Shown here one piece after another: positions 15,149 through 22,793 of a DNA stretch of 30,276 nt; position 1 is the first letter of the stretch, and every line of letters starts with the position of its first letter. The DNA lies in the NCBI GenBank assembly GCA_900541195.1, contig UQIY01000028.1, forward strand, positions 1 to 30,276, written 5' to 3'. The notes beneath the pieces were generated by a model that was not told the DNA's origin, did no database searches, and saw nothing but the letters and a program-made list of their open reading frames with translations. The position numbers and the translations under genes are program-made. This DNA comes from an uncultured Collinsella sp. GTDB taxonomy: Bacteria > Actinomycetota > Coriobacteriia > Coriobacteriales > Coriobacteriaceae.

Positions 15149-15169
15149 CTGCCGCAAGGATTGCGGCAG
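15149..15169 (-). promoter_or_regulatory. Hairpin in the asnB leader
   Basis: CTGCCGCAA and TTGCGGCAG form a perfect 9-bp stem with a 3-base loop, about 33 bases before the asnB start. There is no T-tract after it. It may shape the 5' end of the mRNA. Confidence 0.5.
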
Positions 15170-15243
15170 CTGATGTCAAATAATCTTTACTATCATGCCA
15201 ATCTTTTGTTTCGTGATAGGGCATAAGCGCCGAGCGAACCGAA

Positions 15244-15281
15244 AAAACCACGTCCCGATCTTCAGACGAAGCGGCGGGACG
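15244..15281 (-). terminator. Intrinsic terminator upstream of asnB
   Basis: On the minus strand CCACGTCCCG (15284-15272 region) pairs with CGGGACGTGG (15258-15248 region), followed directly by TTTTTTC. The stem is 10 bp and perfect. No minus-strand gene lies to its right, so it probably ends transcription inside the asnB leader, unless it insulates the divergent murE side. Confidence 0.7.
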
Positions 15282-15515
15282 TGGTTGCGAACGCTATGTT
15301 AAAGAACAGCACCCAGATTTCCTTGGTTTTACACGGGGTGAACACTGTTGCCATTTATTAGACCACGGCACAGTCCATGCAATTTTTTAGAAGGCTGTGA
15401 TGCGCGCAAGGTCAGGTGGCATATTAGGATGGTTGATAATACAGATTGTTTCATCGTTTCTGCCGCGGGACGCCTTCTGCCCTTTAAGGCTGAATTTAGC
15501 GAGAGAGGTCTTTGT
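15282..15515. other. Divergent region between asnB and murE, no gene seen
   Basis: This gap holds the 5' sides of both divergent genes. I see no conserved riboswitch, no T-box core and no protein that I would support. GATAAT near 15436 could be a -10 box for the murE-like gene, but it has no good -35 partner. Confidence 0.5.
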
Positions 15516-17033
15516 ATGTCGAGTCCGACACAAGAGAAGCTAACTCTGATGCGCTATATAGAGTTGCTCGAGGAAGATGACCTTGTTGTTTCCAGACCGA
15601 GCGCTTCGTGCGACCAGCGCATTGAGTTTGCGACTGATGACTCGCGCCAGGTGCGTCCGGGCACGTTGTTTGTCTGCAAAGGCCGTGCGTTTAAGCGCGA
15701 GTACCTGCTTTCGGCAATCGCCGATGGCGCCGTGGCCTACGTTTCCGAGGTCGATTACGATGTTGATCTTCCCGTGGTGATTGTGAGCGATATTCGTCGC
15801 ACGCTCGCCGTGGTGGCAGATGCCTTTTATGGGCACCCGTCGGGTAAGGTGAAGGTCTGCGCCTTTACAGGCACCAAGGGCAAGTCGACCTGCAGCTTTT
15901 ATCTGCGCGGCATCCTCGCCAACGAGGCCAAGCTTACGGGCTGTCATCGACCCGCTCTTAATACGGGCATTGAGTTCGACGACGGCATCGAGACGGGCCC
16001 TTCCAAGCTGACGACCCCCGAATCCTTCCTGCTGCAGTCTCGCATCGCACATGCTGCGGAGGCGGGTGCCCCGTGGCTGGTTATGGAGGCATCGAGTCAG
16101 GGCCTCAAATACGAGCGCACGGGCAAGATTGACTTTGAAGTCGGCGCCTTTACCAATATCGGCGAGGATCACATTTCGCCGATTGAGCATCCGACGCTCG
16201 AGGATTACTTTGCCAGCAAGCTCAAAATCTTCTCGCAGAGCCGTTTTGCCGTGGTCAATCTCGATATGGATAAGGTCGATCGCGTGCTCGAGGCGGCATC
16301 TCGTTGCGAACGTACGGTGACGTTCTCCCTGACCGACGAGCGTGCCGACGTGCTTGCGCTGGCGATTCGCAATGGTGACTGCGGCGTGGTGGCAACGGTG
16401 CGCACGCCCCGTTTTACGCGTGACATTGTGATTCCCACGCCGGTTAAGTTCAATGTGTCCAACGCGCTTGCCGCTATTGCCTGCGCCGAGGCCCTGGGCA
16501 TTTCCGAAGAGGGTATCGTCCATGGCTTTGAGGGCGTCTTCGTTCCCGGTCGTATGGAGCTCTATCCGTCCGTATCGGGCAAAATCCTGGGCATCGTCGA
16601 TTTTGCACATAACGGCATGAGCCTCGAGACACTCCTGCGCGACTTGCGCGAGAACTATCCCGAGCGCGAGCTGGCGGTTGTGTTTGGCGCTACGGGCGGT
16701 AAGGGTGTCGATCGACGCACCACGATGGGCATCGCCGCTGGCAAGTATGCCGACCGAATCGTGATTACCGAGGATGACCCCGGCCCCGAGGATGTCGAGG
16801 ACATCTGCGCCGAGATCGCGCGCAACGTTCAAGCGCAGGGAAATGATAACTGGCAAATCGTGACTGATCGCGTTGCCGCTATCGAGACTGCCGTGCGCGA
16901 AGCTGTCCGTCCTGCCGTGGTCATCGTGACCGGTAAGGGCGAGGAAGAGTGTATGCTGCGCAAGAACGGACCCGAGCCTTGTGAGCGCGACGGTTCGATT
17001 CTCAAGCGCACTCTTGCGGCGTATGACGCCTAG
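15516..17033 (+). CDS. murE: MurE-like UDP-MurNAc-tripeptide ligase, Lys/Orn-type
   Basis: This Mur ligase adds the third amino acid to UDP-MurNAc-L-Ala-D-Glu during peptidoglycan synthesis in the cytoplasm. I choose ATG 15516 (GAGAGAGG upstream), which gives 505 residues. It has the N-terminal uridine-binding domain, the ATP loop GTKGKST (119-125, where meso-DAP enzymes usually have GTNGKT), TTPES, EASSQGLKYER, NIGEDHISPIEHPTLEDYF, VPGRMELY and DFAHN. Where DAP-type MurE has DNPR, this protein has EDDPGPED (419-426). Together with GTKGKST this places it near the L-lysine-adding MurE of streptococci and lactobacilli. The diamino acid could be lysine or ornithine. It leads a run of plus-strand genes that includes murI. 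Confidence 0.9.
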   Translation: MSSPTQEKLTLMRYIELLEEDDLVVSRPSASCDQRIEFATDDSRQVRPGTLFVCKGRAFKREYLLSAIADGAVAYVSEVDYDVDLPVVIVSDIRRTLAVVADAFYGHPSGKVKVCAFTGTKGKSTCSFYLRGILANEAKLTGCHRPALNTGIEFDDGIETGPSKLTTPESFLLQSRIAHAAEAGAPWLVMEASSQGLKYERTGKIDFEVGAFTNIGEDHISPIEHPTLEDYFASKLKIFSQSRFAVVNLDMDKVDRVLEAASRCERTVTFSLTDERADVLALAIRNGDCGVVATVRTPRFTRDIVIPTPVKFNVSNALAAIACAEALGISEEGIVHGFEGVFVPGRMELYPSVSGKILGIVDFAHNGMSLETLLRDLRENYPERELAVVFGATGGKGVDRRTTMGIAAGKYADRIVITEDDPGPEDVEDICAEIARNVQAQGNDNWQIVTDRVAAIETAVREAVRPAVVIVTGKGEEECMLRKNGPEPCERDGSILKRTLAAYDA

Positions 17034-17063
17034 ACCAGCCCCTTCTATGTAAACGGAGTGACC

Positions 17064-17975
17064 ATGTCCCACAACATCCTGCCGACCGTTGCCGAGCTTT
17101 CGGGCGAGATGCGCGAGCGTCTTGCCAAGGTCAAGTATGTCTTTACCGATTTGGACGCCACGATGCTCGCCCCCGGCTCGTGCGTACTGCGCGATAACGA
17201 CGGCAATCCCTCGACCAAGCTCGTCGAGGCGGTTGTCGCGCTCGCCCGTGCCGGCATCCAGGTGGTTCCCACCTCGGGTCGCAATCGCACCATGATCCAT
17301 GAGGACGCCCGCGTGCTCGGCCTCAACTCCTACATCGGCGAGATGGGCGGCCTGGTCATGTACGACCTCAAGGCCAACGACTGGGAGTACCTGACGGGCG
17401 ACATGCCCTACGACCCCGCCTGCGGTCTCACGCCGCACCAGGTGATCGAGCAGACCGGCGTGTGCGAGAAGATCCTTGCCCGCTGGCCGCACAAGATCGA
17501 ATACCACAACGACATGTCGACCGGCTACAAGTACCGTGAGGTCACCGTCGGCATGCGCGGCGATGTGCCCGACGATGAGGTCCAGGCCATCCTGGACGAG
17601 GCCGGCTGCGGTCTGGTCTGGGCTTGCAACGGCCATCTGACTCACCTGTCCAAGCCGACGACGCTCGAGCTTAATCGCGTCGAGGACGGCCGCGCCTTCA
17701 ACATCAATCCGGCGGGTCTCAACAAAGGCGTTGCTATTGCGCGCTTCTGCGAGCACCTGGGGATCGAGCGCGAGGAGACGCTTGCGCTCGGCGACTCCGA
17801 GTCTGACTTCTACATGGCCGACCATGTTGGCATGTTCTGCCTGGTCGAGAACGGTCTGACGAGCGCCGGTGCCCCGGAGTTCTTGGATGCCTGCGACAAT
17901 GCCTATGTAACGCGCGGCAAGATTGTCGACGGTTGGGTGGCAACGGCCGAGCTGTTGGTCGCGGCCCGTTCGTAG
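17064..17975 (+). CDS. HAD-superfamily hydrolase (Cof-type phosphatase)
   Basis: This is a cytoplasmic phosphatase of the haloacid dehalogenase superfamily, 303 residues from ATG 17064 (GGAG 5 bases upstream; the GTG at 17058 lies inside that site). Motif I is FTDLDATML, with nucleophile Asp29 and Asp31. Motif II is PTSGRNR. The motif III lysine lies in NPAGLNKGVAIARF, and motif IV is LALGDSESDFYMA. The cap between motifs II and III is of the large C2 type seen in Cof and sucrose- or mannosylglycerate-phosphate phosphatases. The substrate cannot be told from sequence. It follows the murE-like gene by about 30 bases and precedes murI, so a link to cell-wall metabolism is possible but unproven. 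Confidence 0.85.
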   Translation: MSHNILPTVAELSGEMRERLAKVKYVFTDLDATMLAPGSCVLRDNDGNPSTKLVEAVVALARAGIQVVPTSGRNRTMIHEDARVLGLNSYIGEMGGLVMYDLKANDWEYLTGDMPYDPACGLTPHQVIEQTGVCEKILARWPHKIEYHNDMSTGYKYREVTVGMRGDVPDDEVQAILDEAGCGLVWACNGHLTHLSKPTTLELNRVEDGRAFNINPAGLNKGVAIARFCEHLGIEREETLALGDSESDFYMADHVGMFCLVENGLTSAGAPEFLDACDNAYVTRGKIVDGWVATAELLVAARS

Positions 17976-18026
17976 CGCGACGCATCACGCATGGTCGCAT
18001 TTTTCGAGAGAGAATCTGGTGAGGTA

Positions 18027-18911
18027 ATGTCCGATATCGATAATCTGGCTGGGGACACGCGTCCGATCGGCGTGTTCGACTCGGGCCTGGGCGGCTTAAC
18101 GGTCGCGCGCGCGATCGCAACGGCGCTTCCGCACGAGTCCGTCTACTATTTCGGTGACACTAAGCGCTGCCCTTATGGCACCCGCACCGAGGACGAGGTT
18201 CGCTCGTTTGCGCTGCAGGCGGGCCGCTGGCTATCGAGGCACGACGTTAAGATCATGGTCATCGCCTGCAACACGGCGACCGCCGCGGCCTTGCGTTTGG
18301 CTCAGCAAGTGCTTGACGTTCCCGTAATCGGCGTGATCGCCCCGGGCGCACGCGCCGCCATCAACAGCACGCGTACGCGTCGCGTGGGCGTGCTCGCCAC
18401 CAACCTCACCATTCGCTCGGGCGCCTACACGCGCGCCATCCAGGATTTGGATGCTGGTGTCGATGTGTATGGCTGCCCGGCCTCGAGCTTTGTCGAGGTC
18501 GTCGAGCACGAGCTCGCCTCGGGCGCGCACCTGCAGGAGCAGTGGCTCGAGAACGAGGATATTTTTGATACGCCAGCCGTTCGCGCGCTGGTCGGCGCCA
18601 CAGTCGAGCCGCTGCACGATCGCGGCATCGATACCGTGGTGCTCGGCTGTACGCACTTCCCGCTGCTGGTGGGTCCCATCCGCCATGCGCTGGGACCCGG
18701 GGTGCGCGTGGTGAGCTCCGCCGAGGAGACCACCCGCGAGCTGACCGATATCCTCACGCGCCGTGAGCAGCTGGCGGGCGATACCGCCGAGCCACAGCAT
18801 CGCTTTGCCACCACGTCTGACAACATTGCCGAGTTTGCGGTGGCGGGTAGCTTTATCTTTGGCCAGCCGCTTAAAAGCATTGAGCATGTCGATATCGACG
18901 AACTCGGTTAG
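18027..18911 (+). CDS. murI: Glutamate racemase
   Basis: MurI interconverts L- and D-glutamate and supplies D-Glu for UDP-MurNAc-Ala-D-Glu. The 294-residue protein from ATG 18027 (GGTGAGGTA upstream) shows PIGVFDSGLGGLTVARAI, YFGDTKRCPYGTRTEDEVRSF, first catalytic Cys81 in VIACNTATAAAL and second catalytic Cys208 in VVLGCTHFPLL. The in-frame ATG at 17991 lacks a ribosome-binding site. It lies two genes after the MurE-like ligase, and together they serve two successive steps of stem-peptide assembly. The Asp/Glu racemase family also contains aspartate racemases, but the TKRCPYG block favours glutamate. Confidence 0.96.
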   Translation: MSDIDNLAGDTRPIGVFDSGLGGLTVARAIATALPHESVYYFGDTKRCPYGTRTEDEVRSFALQAGRWLSRHDVKIMVIACNTATAAALRLAQQVLDVPVIGVIAPGARAAINSTRTRRVGVLATNLTIRSGAYTRAIQDLDAGVDVYGCPASSFVEVVEHELASGAHLQEQWLENEDIFDTPAVRALVGATVEPLHDRGIDTVVLGCTHFPLLVGPIRHALGPGVRVVSSAEETTRELTDILTRREQLAGDTAEPQHRFATTSDNIAEFAVAGSFIFGQPLKSIEHVDIDELG

Positions 18912-18964
18912 GCTCGCAATGTCGCCGGAGGCTTCGCCACATCTTTTGCCGAAAGGATAGTTCC

Positions 18965-19690
18965 ATGGAATACATGCAGGTCAACCGCGCCAACGGCCGC
19001 GCCGCAAACGAGCTGCGCCCCGTTAAGCTCACCCGCGGCGTCATGAAGCACGCCCACGGCTCGTGCCTGGCGGAGTTCGGCGACACGCGCGTACTGTGCG
19101 CCGCCACCATCGAGGAGGGTGTGCCGGGTTGGCGCAAGGGCGCCAAGGCCGGCTGGGTAACGGCGGAATATGCGATGCTGCCGGCCTCGACCGGTAAACG
19201 CTGCAAGCGCGAGCATGCCAACCGCAAGGGCCGCTCCATGGAGATCGAGCGGCTTATCGGCCGCAGCCTGCGTACCGTCGTCAATATGAAGGCGCTCGGC
19301 GAGTACACCGTTACCGTTGACTGCGATGTGATCCAGGCCGATGGCGGCACGCGTACGGCGAGCATTACCGGCGCCTGGGTGGCGCTGCACGACGCCCTTG
19401 CCATGTGGGTCGAGGCGGGCAAACTCGAGCGCATCCCGCTCACGGGCCAGGTTGCCGCCATTTCCATGGGCGTCGTCGACGGCAACACCCTGCTCGACTT
19501 GGATTATTCCGAGGACAGCCACGCCGAGGTCGACATGAACCTCGTCGCCACCGATTCTGGTGAGATGATCGAACTCCAGGGTACCGGCGAGCAGGCGCCC
19601 TTCGACCGCAAGCGTCTCAACGCTCTGCTCGACCTGGGTGACAAGGGTATCGCCGAGCTCATCGAGCTTCAGCGCCAAGCCCTCGCCTAA
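18965..19690 (+). CDS. rph: Ribonuclease PH
   Basis: RNase PH is a phosphate-dependent 3'-5' exoribonuclease that trims tRNA 3' ends and acts on rRNA. The 241-residue length is typical. It has RPVKLTRGVMKHAHGSCLAEFGDTRVLCAATIE, VTAEYAMLPASTGKR, EIERLIGRSLRTVV, and DCDVIQADGGTRTASITGA, which carries the phosphate- and metal-binding residues. The start ATG follows GAAAGGATAGTTCC. rph next to rdgB is a widely conserved pairing. Here a hairpin (19689-19725) separates them. Confidence 0.97.
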   Translation: MEYMQVNRANGRAANELRPVKLTRGVMKHAHGSCLAEFGDTRVLCAATIEEGVPGWRKGAKAGWVTAEYAMLPASTGKRCKREHANRKGRSMEIERLIGRSLRTVVNMKALGEYTVTVDCDVIQADGGTRTASITGAWVALHDALAMWVEAGKLERIPLTGQVAAISMGVVDGNTLLDLDYSEDSHAEVDMNLVATDSGEMIELQGTGEQAPFDRKRLNALLDLGDKGIAELIELQRQALA

Positions 19691-19725
19691 CCTGCCAAAA
19701 AGGGACAGGTTTATTTTGGCAGGTT
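19689..19725 (+). terminator. Hairpin after rph with GGGACAGG loop
   Basis: AACCTGCCAAAA (19689-19700) pairs perfectly with TTTTGGCAGGTT (19714-19725), and the stem runs directly into TTATC. It starts inside the rph stop codon. The loop AGGGACAGGTTTA contains GGGACAGGT, also present in the loop of the hairpin at 27394-27426, which suggests a repeat family that may serve as a terminator. The rest of the gap to 19836 shows nothing clear. Confidence 0.65.
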
Positions 19726-19836
19726 TTATCTGGGAAAACGTCGAAGTATAAGACTGCCGTTGATTGAGACGGGAGAGAGGCCGAAGTCCTCGTCGTCCTC
19801 AACTCGTCATTGCTATAGAGACAAAGGAGACCAGCT

Positions 19837-20478
19837 ATGGCACTTGAGAAGATTGACATCGACACCCTCGACCCGGCGGCGACCATCGTCGTGGCAACCG
19901 GCAACGCCCATAAGCTCACCGAGATCGAGGCCATTTTGGGCAAGGTCATGCCCGAGGTGCGCTTTGTGGCGCTCGGCCAGCTGGGCGATTTTGAGGACCC
20001 CGAGGAAAACGGCACGACGTTTTTGGAGAACGCCATCATCAAGGCGCAGGCTGCGGTCGAGGAGACGGGCCTTATGGCCATCGCCGACGACTCCGGCTTG
20101 GTCGTCGATGCGTTGGACGGCGAGCCGGGCGTGTATAGCGCGCGCTATGCGGGCGTGCATGGCGACGATGCCGCCAACAACGCCAAGCTTCTCGTTAACC
20201 TGGAAGGCGTGGCAGACGAGGACCGTACCGCGCGCTTTATGAGCGTCGTCGCGCTTATCGATACGGACGGCCTGGTCACCTATGGCGAGGGCGCCTGCGA
20301 AGGCGCTATCGCGCACGAGGGCCGCGGCGAACACGGTTTTGGCTACGACCCGCTGTTCCTGCCGGTCGATACGCCGGGCAAGACCATGGCCGAGCTCACG
20401 GCGGACGAGAAGAACGCCATCAGCCATCGTTTCCATGCGCTCGAGCATCTGTCCGCCAAGCTGACGGGCGAGGAGTAG
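19837..20478 (+). CDS. rdgB: XTP/dITP pyrophosphatase (RdgB/HAM1)
   Basis: This enzyme hydrolyses non-canonical purine nucleotides (dITP, XTP) to monophosphates and so keeps them out of DNA and RNA. The 213-residue protein has the family start VVATGNAHKLTEIEAIL, the TFLENAIIKAQAA block, the catalytic ADDSGLVVDALDGEPGVYSARYAG, and EGRGEHGFGYDPLFLP near the C-terminus, then K-AISHR. The first 12 residues form a short extension. The start ATG lies behind AAAGGAGACCAGCT. dtd follows after 3 bases. Confidence 0.97.
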   Translation: MALEKIDIDTLDPAATIVVATGNAHKLTEIEAILGKVMPEVRFVALGQLGDFEDPEENGTTFLENAIIKAQAAVEETGLMAIADDSGLVVDALDGEPGVYSARYAGVHGDDAANNAKLLVNLEGVADEDRTARFMSVVALIDTDGLVTYGEGACEGAIAHEGRGEHGFGYDPLFLPVDTPGKTMAELTADEKNAISHRFHALEHLSAKLTGEE

Positions 20479-20481
20479 ACC

Positions 20482-20928
20482 GTGCGTGCGGTGGTGCAGC
20501 GCGTGCTCAACGCCAGCGTGACAGTCGACGACGAGTGCGTGGACCGTATTGGACGCGGCTACTTGGTGCTGCTGGGCGTGGGCCTCGGCGACACACGCGC
20601 CGAAGCCGACAAGCTGTGGGGCAAGCTCCGCGGGCTGCGTATCAACGAGGACGAGAACGGCAAGACCAACTTGGCGCTGGCGGATGTCGACGGCGAGGTG
20701 CTCGTGGTGTCGCAGTTCACGCTGTTTGCCGACTGCCGCCACGGCCGCCGTCCGTCGTTTACGGACGCCGGCGCGCCCGATGTCGCTAACGAACTTTACG
20801 AGTACTTTTTGACACTCGTCGCTCAGGACGTTGAGCATGTGGCGCACGGTATCTTTGGCGCCGATATGAAGGTCGACCTGGTCAACGACGGTCCGTTCAC
20901 CATCGTTCTGGACACAGACAATCTGTAA
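20482..20928 (+). CDS. dtd: D-aminoacyl-tRNA deacylase
   Basis: DTD hydrolyses D-aminoacyl-tRNAs, especially D-Tyr-tRNA, and recycles the tRNA. The 148-residue protein starts with GTG at 20482, 3 bases after the rdgB stop and behind GAGGAG within the rdgB end. It begins RAVVQRVLNASVTVD and carries the two signature sites of the family, SQFTLFADCRHGRRPSF (catalytic side) and NDGPFTIVLDT (the Gly-Pro motif that excludes L-amino acids). The coupling to rdgB suggests a shared house-cleaning transcript. Confidence 0.96.
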   Translation: MRAVVQRVLNASVTVDDECVDRIGRGYLVLLGVGLGDTRAEADKLWGKLRGLRINEDENGKTNLALADVDGEVLVVSQFTLFADCRHGRRPSFTDAGAPDVANELYEYFLTLVAQDVEHVAHGIFGADMKVDLVNDGPFTIVLDTDNL

Positions 20929-20961
20929 GTAGTCAATTTGGGACCGGGCTTTTTTAGCTGC

Positions 20962-20991
20962 TTGCGTATGGCTGCAACAGGGTGGTATAGT
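20962..20991 (+). promoter_or_regulatory. Probable promoter of veg-ispE
   Basis: TTGCGT (20962-20967) and TATAGT (20986-20991) are 18 bases apart. Both boxes match sigma70-type sites well. The start codon of veg lies 67 bases downstream. Confidence 0.6.
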
Positions 20992-21011
20992 ATTAGAGTT
21001 TTGTCTATCTT

Positions 21012-21030
21012 AGGGGTATTATCCCCTTTT
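21012..21030 (+). terminator. Small terminator-like hairpin in the veg leader
   Basis: AGGGG and CCCCT enclose TATTAT and are followed by TTTTTG. The 5-bp stem and T-run lie between the proposed veg promoter and the veg ribosome-binding site, so it would act as an early terminator or attenuator of the veg transcript. Confidence 0.45.
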
Positions 21031-21058
21031 TGAATTGCACCCTCTGGAGGCCCTATTC

Positions 21059-21355
21059 ATGGAAGAGATGGAAGTCAATCACGTCGACGACATCCACGAG
21101 AAGCTGACCGATATGGTGGGCGATCGCGTCAAGGTTAAGGCCAACATGGGCCGTACCCGCGTCATCGAGCGCATGGGCACCATCAAGAGCGTCCACCCTG
21201 CCGTCTTTATCGTTGAGGTTGACGAGCGTCGCGGCCGCAAATCGCGTCAGTCCTACCAGTACATCGATGTCCTTACCGGCCAGGTCGAACTGTTCGACCC
21301 CGAGAGCGGCGAACATATCTTTACCCCGCTCGGCAACCAGCTCGAGGAGCACTAA
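21059..21355 (+). CDS. veg: Veg family protein
   Basis: Veg is a small conserved protein of Gram-positives. In Bacillus subtilis it has been linked to biofilm matrix gene expression, but its biochemical role is not settled. I set the start at ATG 21059, 8 bases after GGAGG, which gives 98 residues; the TTG at 21035 has no such site. Family features are DDIHEKLTDMVGDRVKVKANMGRTRVIERMGTIKSVHPAVFIVEVDE, followed by SYQYIDVLTGQVEL. The Bacillus gene is likewise found near ispE, which supports the identification. ispE begins 2 bases after the stop. Confidence 0.9.
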   Translation: MEEMEVNHVDDIHEKLTDMVGDRVKVKANMGRTRVIERMGTIKSVHPAVFIVEVDERRGRKSRQSYQYIDVLTGQVELFDPESGEHIFTPLGNQLEEH

Positions 21356-21357
21356 CG

Positions 21358-22254
21358 GTGACCGATCGGTCCCTCATCCTTACCGCGCCGGCAAAGATTA
21401 ACCTCTATCTGGGGGTTCATACCGAGCGCGACGCCCGCGGCTATCACAGGGTCGATTCCCTGATGGCAGCCGTCGGTCTAGCCGATGCCGTGACGGTCAC
21501 GCCGGCGCAGGCGTTGACCGTCCAGACGGTTCCGGCATCCGATTTTCCCATGCAAAAAAATACGGCCTATCGGGCGGCAATCGCTATGGCCGAGCGTTAC
21601 GGTCGCGATGCCAACGTGTGCGTGACGATCGAAAAGCGTATCCCGCTGTGCGCCGGCCTGGGAGGCCCCTCGACGGATGCCGCTGCGGTCATCGTTGCCT
21701 TGGCCGAGCTGTGGGGTATCGACCGTGCCGACCCCGCGCTCGATGACATCGCTCGCGGTATCGGCGCCGACGTGCCGTTCTTTTTGCACACGAGTCCCGC
21801 ATTCTACGTCGGCGGGGGAGATGTGCTGGCCACTGAGTATCCTGTGCTTCCGGCGACACCTGTCGTATTGGTCAAACCGCACGAGACGAGCGTTTCAACG
21901 GTTGAAGCGTATCGACGATTTGATGAGAGCCCGGTGCCCGCGGAAAAACCCGATGCGATTGCTTCTGTCTTACGCGCCGGCGATGCCGGGGCGGCATATG
22001 CGCTCGTTCATAACAATCTGGGCGTCATATCCGCGCAGATGGAGCCGCGGATCCAGGCAGTTCTCGACTGGCTGCGCGCACAGGAGGGAACCGTTGCCGT
22101 GGACGTGTGTGGTTCGGGTGCTTGCTCGTTTGCCATTTGCGATACCGTCGCTGCAGCAGCCCATCTTGCGGGAGCTGCCCAGCAAAATGGCTGGTGGGCC
22201 TGCGCGACTGAGCTTATTCCCAACACGGTTCAAATCGACGCGCCAAAGAAATAA
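21358..22254 (+). CDS. ispE: 4-diphosphocytidyl-2-C-methyl-D-erythritol kinase
   Basis: IspE is the ATP-dependent kinase of the MEP isoprenoid pathway. The 298-residue protein starts with GTG 21358, two bases after the veg stop. It has the GHMP N-terminus LTAPAKINLYLGVHTERDARGYHRVDSLM, the phosphate loop IPLCAGLGGPSTDAAAVIVAL (a variant of the usual GLGGGSSDAA), and the C-terminal DVCGSGACSFAIC block, where most enzymes read SGSGPTxFA. The changes GGPSTDAA and GSGACSF are conservative. A tRNA-Pro gene follows after 49 bases. Confidence 0.94.
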   Translation: MTDRSLILTAPAKINLYLGVHTERDARGYHRVDSLMAAVGLADAVTVTPAQALTVQTVPASDFPMQKNTAYRAAIAMAERYGRDANVCVTIEKRIPLCAGLGGPSTDAAAVIVALAELWGIDRADPALDDIARGIGADVPFFLHTSPAFYVGGGDVLATEYPVLPATPVVLVKPHETSVSTVEAYRRFDESPVPAEKPDAIASVLRAGDAGAAYALVHNNLGVISAQMEPRIQAVLDWLRAQEGTVAVDVCGSGACSFAICDTVAAAAHLAGAAQQNGWWACATELIPNTVQIDAPKK

Positions 22255-22303
22255 AAATTTCTCTAGCACGCGACGAAAATCTTTGTTACTATAGTCGAGC
22301 TAA

Positions 22304-22380
22304 CGGGTTGTGGCTCAGTTTGGTAGAGCACTGCGTTCGGGACGCAGGGGTCGCTGGTTCAAATCCAGTCAACCCGACCA
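22304..22380 (+). tRNA. tRNA-Pro (anticodon CGG)
   Basis: The acceptor stem CGGGTTG pairs with CAACCCG. The D arm has GGCTCAGTTTGGTAGAGC. The anticodon stem CTGCG / CGCAG holds the loop TTCGGGA, anticodon CGG. The T arm is CTGGTTCAAATCCAG. The discriminator A and CCA are encoded (ACCA, 22377-22380). A possible -10 box TACTAT lies at 22287-22292. Confidence 0.96.
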
Positions 22381-22389
22381 GAGCATGAG

Positions 22390-22419
22390 AAGGGACCGCT
22401 TCTTGCGGTCCCTTTTTTT
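22390..22419 (+). terminator. Terminator of tRNA-Pro
   Basis: AAGGGACCGC and GCGGTCCCTT form a 10-bp stem with loop TTCTT, followed by a seven-T run. It begins 10 bases after the CCA end. Confidence 0.9.
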
Positions 22420-22427
22420 AGCTATTG

Positions 22428-22456
22428 TTGTGATACCGCGGCACCCGCGGTATACT
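22428..22456 (+). promoter_or_regulatory. tatA promoter with a palindromic operator in its spacer
   Basis: TTGTGA (22428-22433) and TATACT (22451-22456) are separated by exactly 17 bases. The spacer is almost entirely a perfect palindrome: ATACCGCGG (22433-22441), loop CAC, CCGCGGTAT (22445-22453), which also covers the first three bases of the -10 box. A protein bound there would block RNA polymerase directly. The same sequence could form a hairpin only if transcription began upstream. Confidence 0.65.
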
Positions 22457-22492
22457 CATTCGAGCTTGTCTCGCTGTATTGTGGAGGTCTAC

Positions 22493-22768
22493 ATGTTTGG
22501 ACTGAGGGCTCCTGAGCTCATCATTATTCTCGTCGTTGTCTTGATCATCTTCGGGCCTAAGAACCTGCCGAAGCTCGGCAAGTCTCTCGGCTCTACCGTC
22601 AAGAATATCCGCGAGGGTATGGAGGGCGACGATAAGGGCGAAACCAAGCAGGCCGAGGACGTTGTGGTCGAGGAGTCCAAGGAGGACAAGGAGATCGCAG
22701 AGCTCGAGGCCAAGCTCGCTGCTGCCAAGAAAAAGCAGGCAGAGGACAGCGACGCGGACGCAGAGTAG
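22493..22768 (+). CDS. tatA: Twin-arginine translocase subunit TatA/E
   Basis: TatA forms the pore-like assembly of the Tat pathway, which exports folded proteins. I place the start at ATG 22493 (TGGAGGTCTAC upstream), which gives 91 residues. The N-terminal membrane helix LIIILVVVLIIFGPKNLPKLGKSLG has the family FG hinge and the following amphipathic helix (KSLGSTVKNIREGM). The tail is long, acidic and Lys-rich, as in many TatA proteins. tatC is not in the window. Its promoter contains a striking palindrome. Confidence 0.93.
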   Translation: MFGLRAPELIIILVVVLIIFGPKNLPKLGKSLGSTVKNIREGMEGDDKGETKQAEDVVVEESKEDKEIAELEAKLAAAKKKQAEDSDADAE

Positions 22769-22793
22769 TCCCATCCCTTTGGGGTGAGCACCT

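Noticed and set aside
15117..15354. T-box riboswitch or leader peptide ahead of asnB
   Set aside because: The T-box core GGGTGGNACC is absent. The only leader frame (15262-15354, 30 codons) has one Asn codon and no ribosome site.
15540..17825. 761-codon open frame on the minus strand across murE and the HAD gene
   Set aside because: It spans two confidently identified plus-strand genes and has no recognisable domain.
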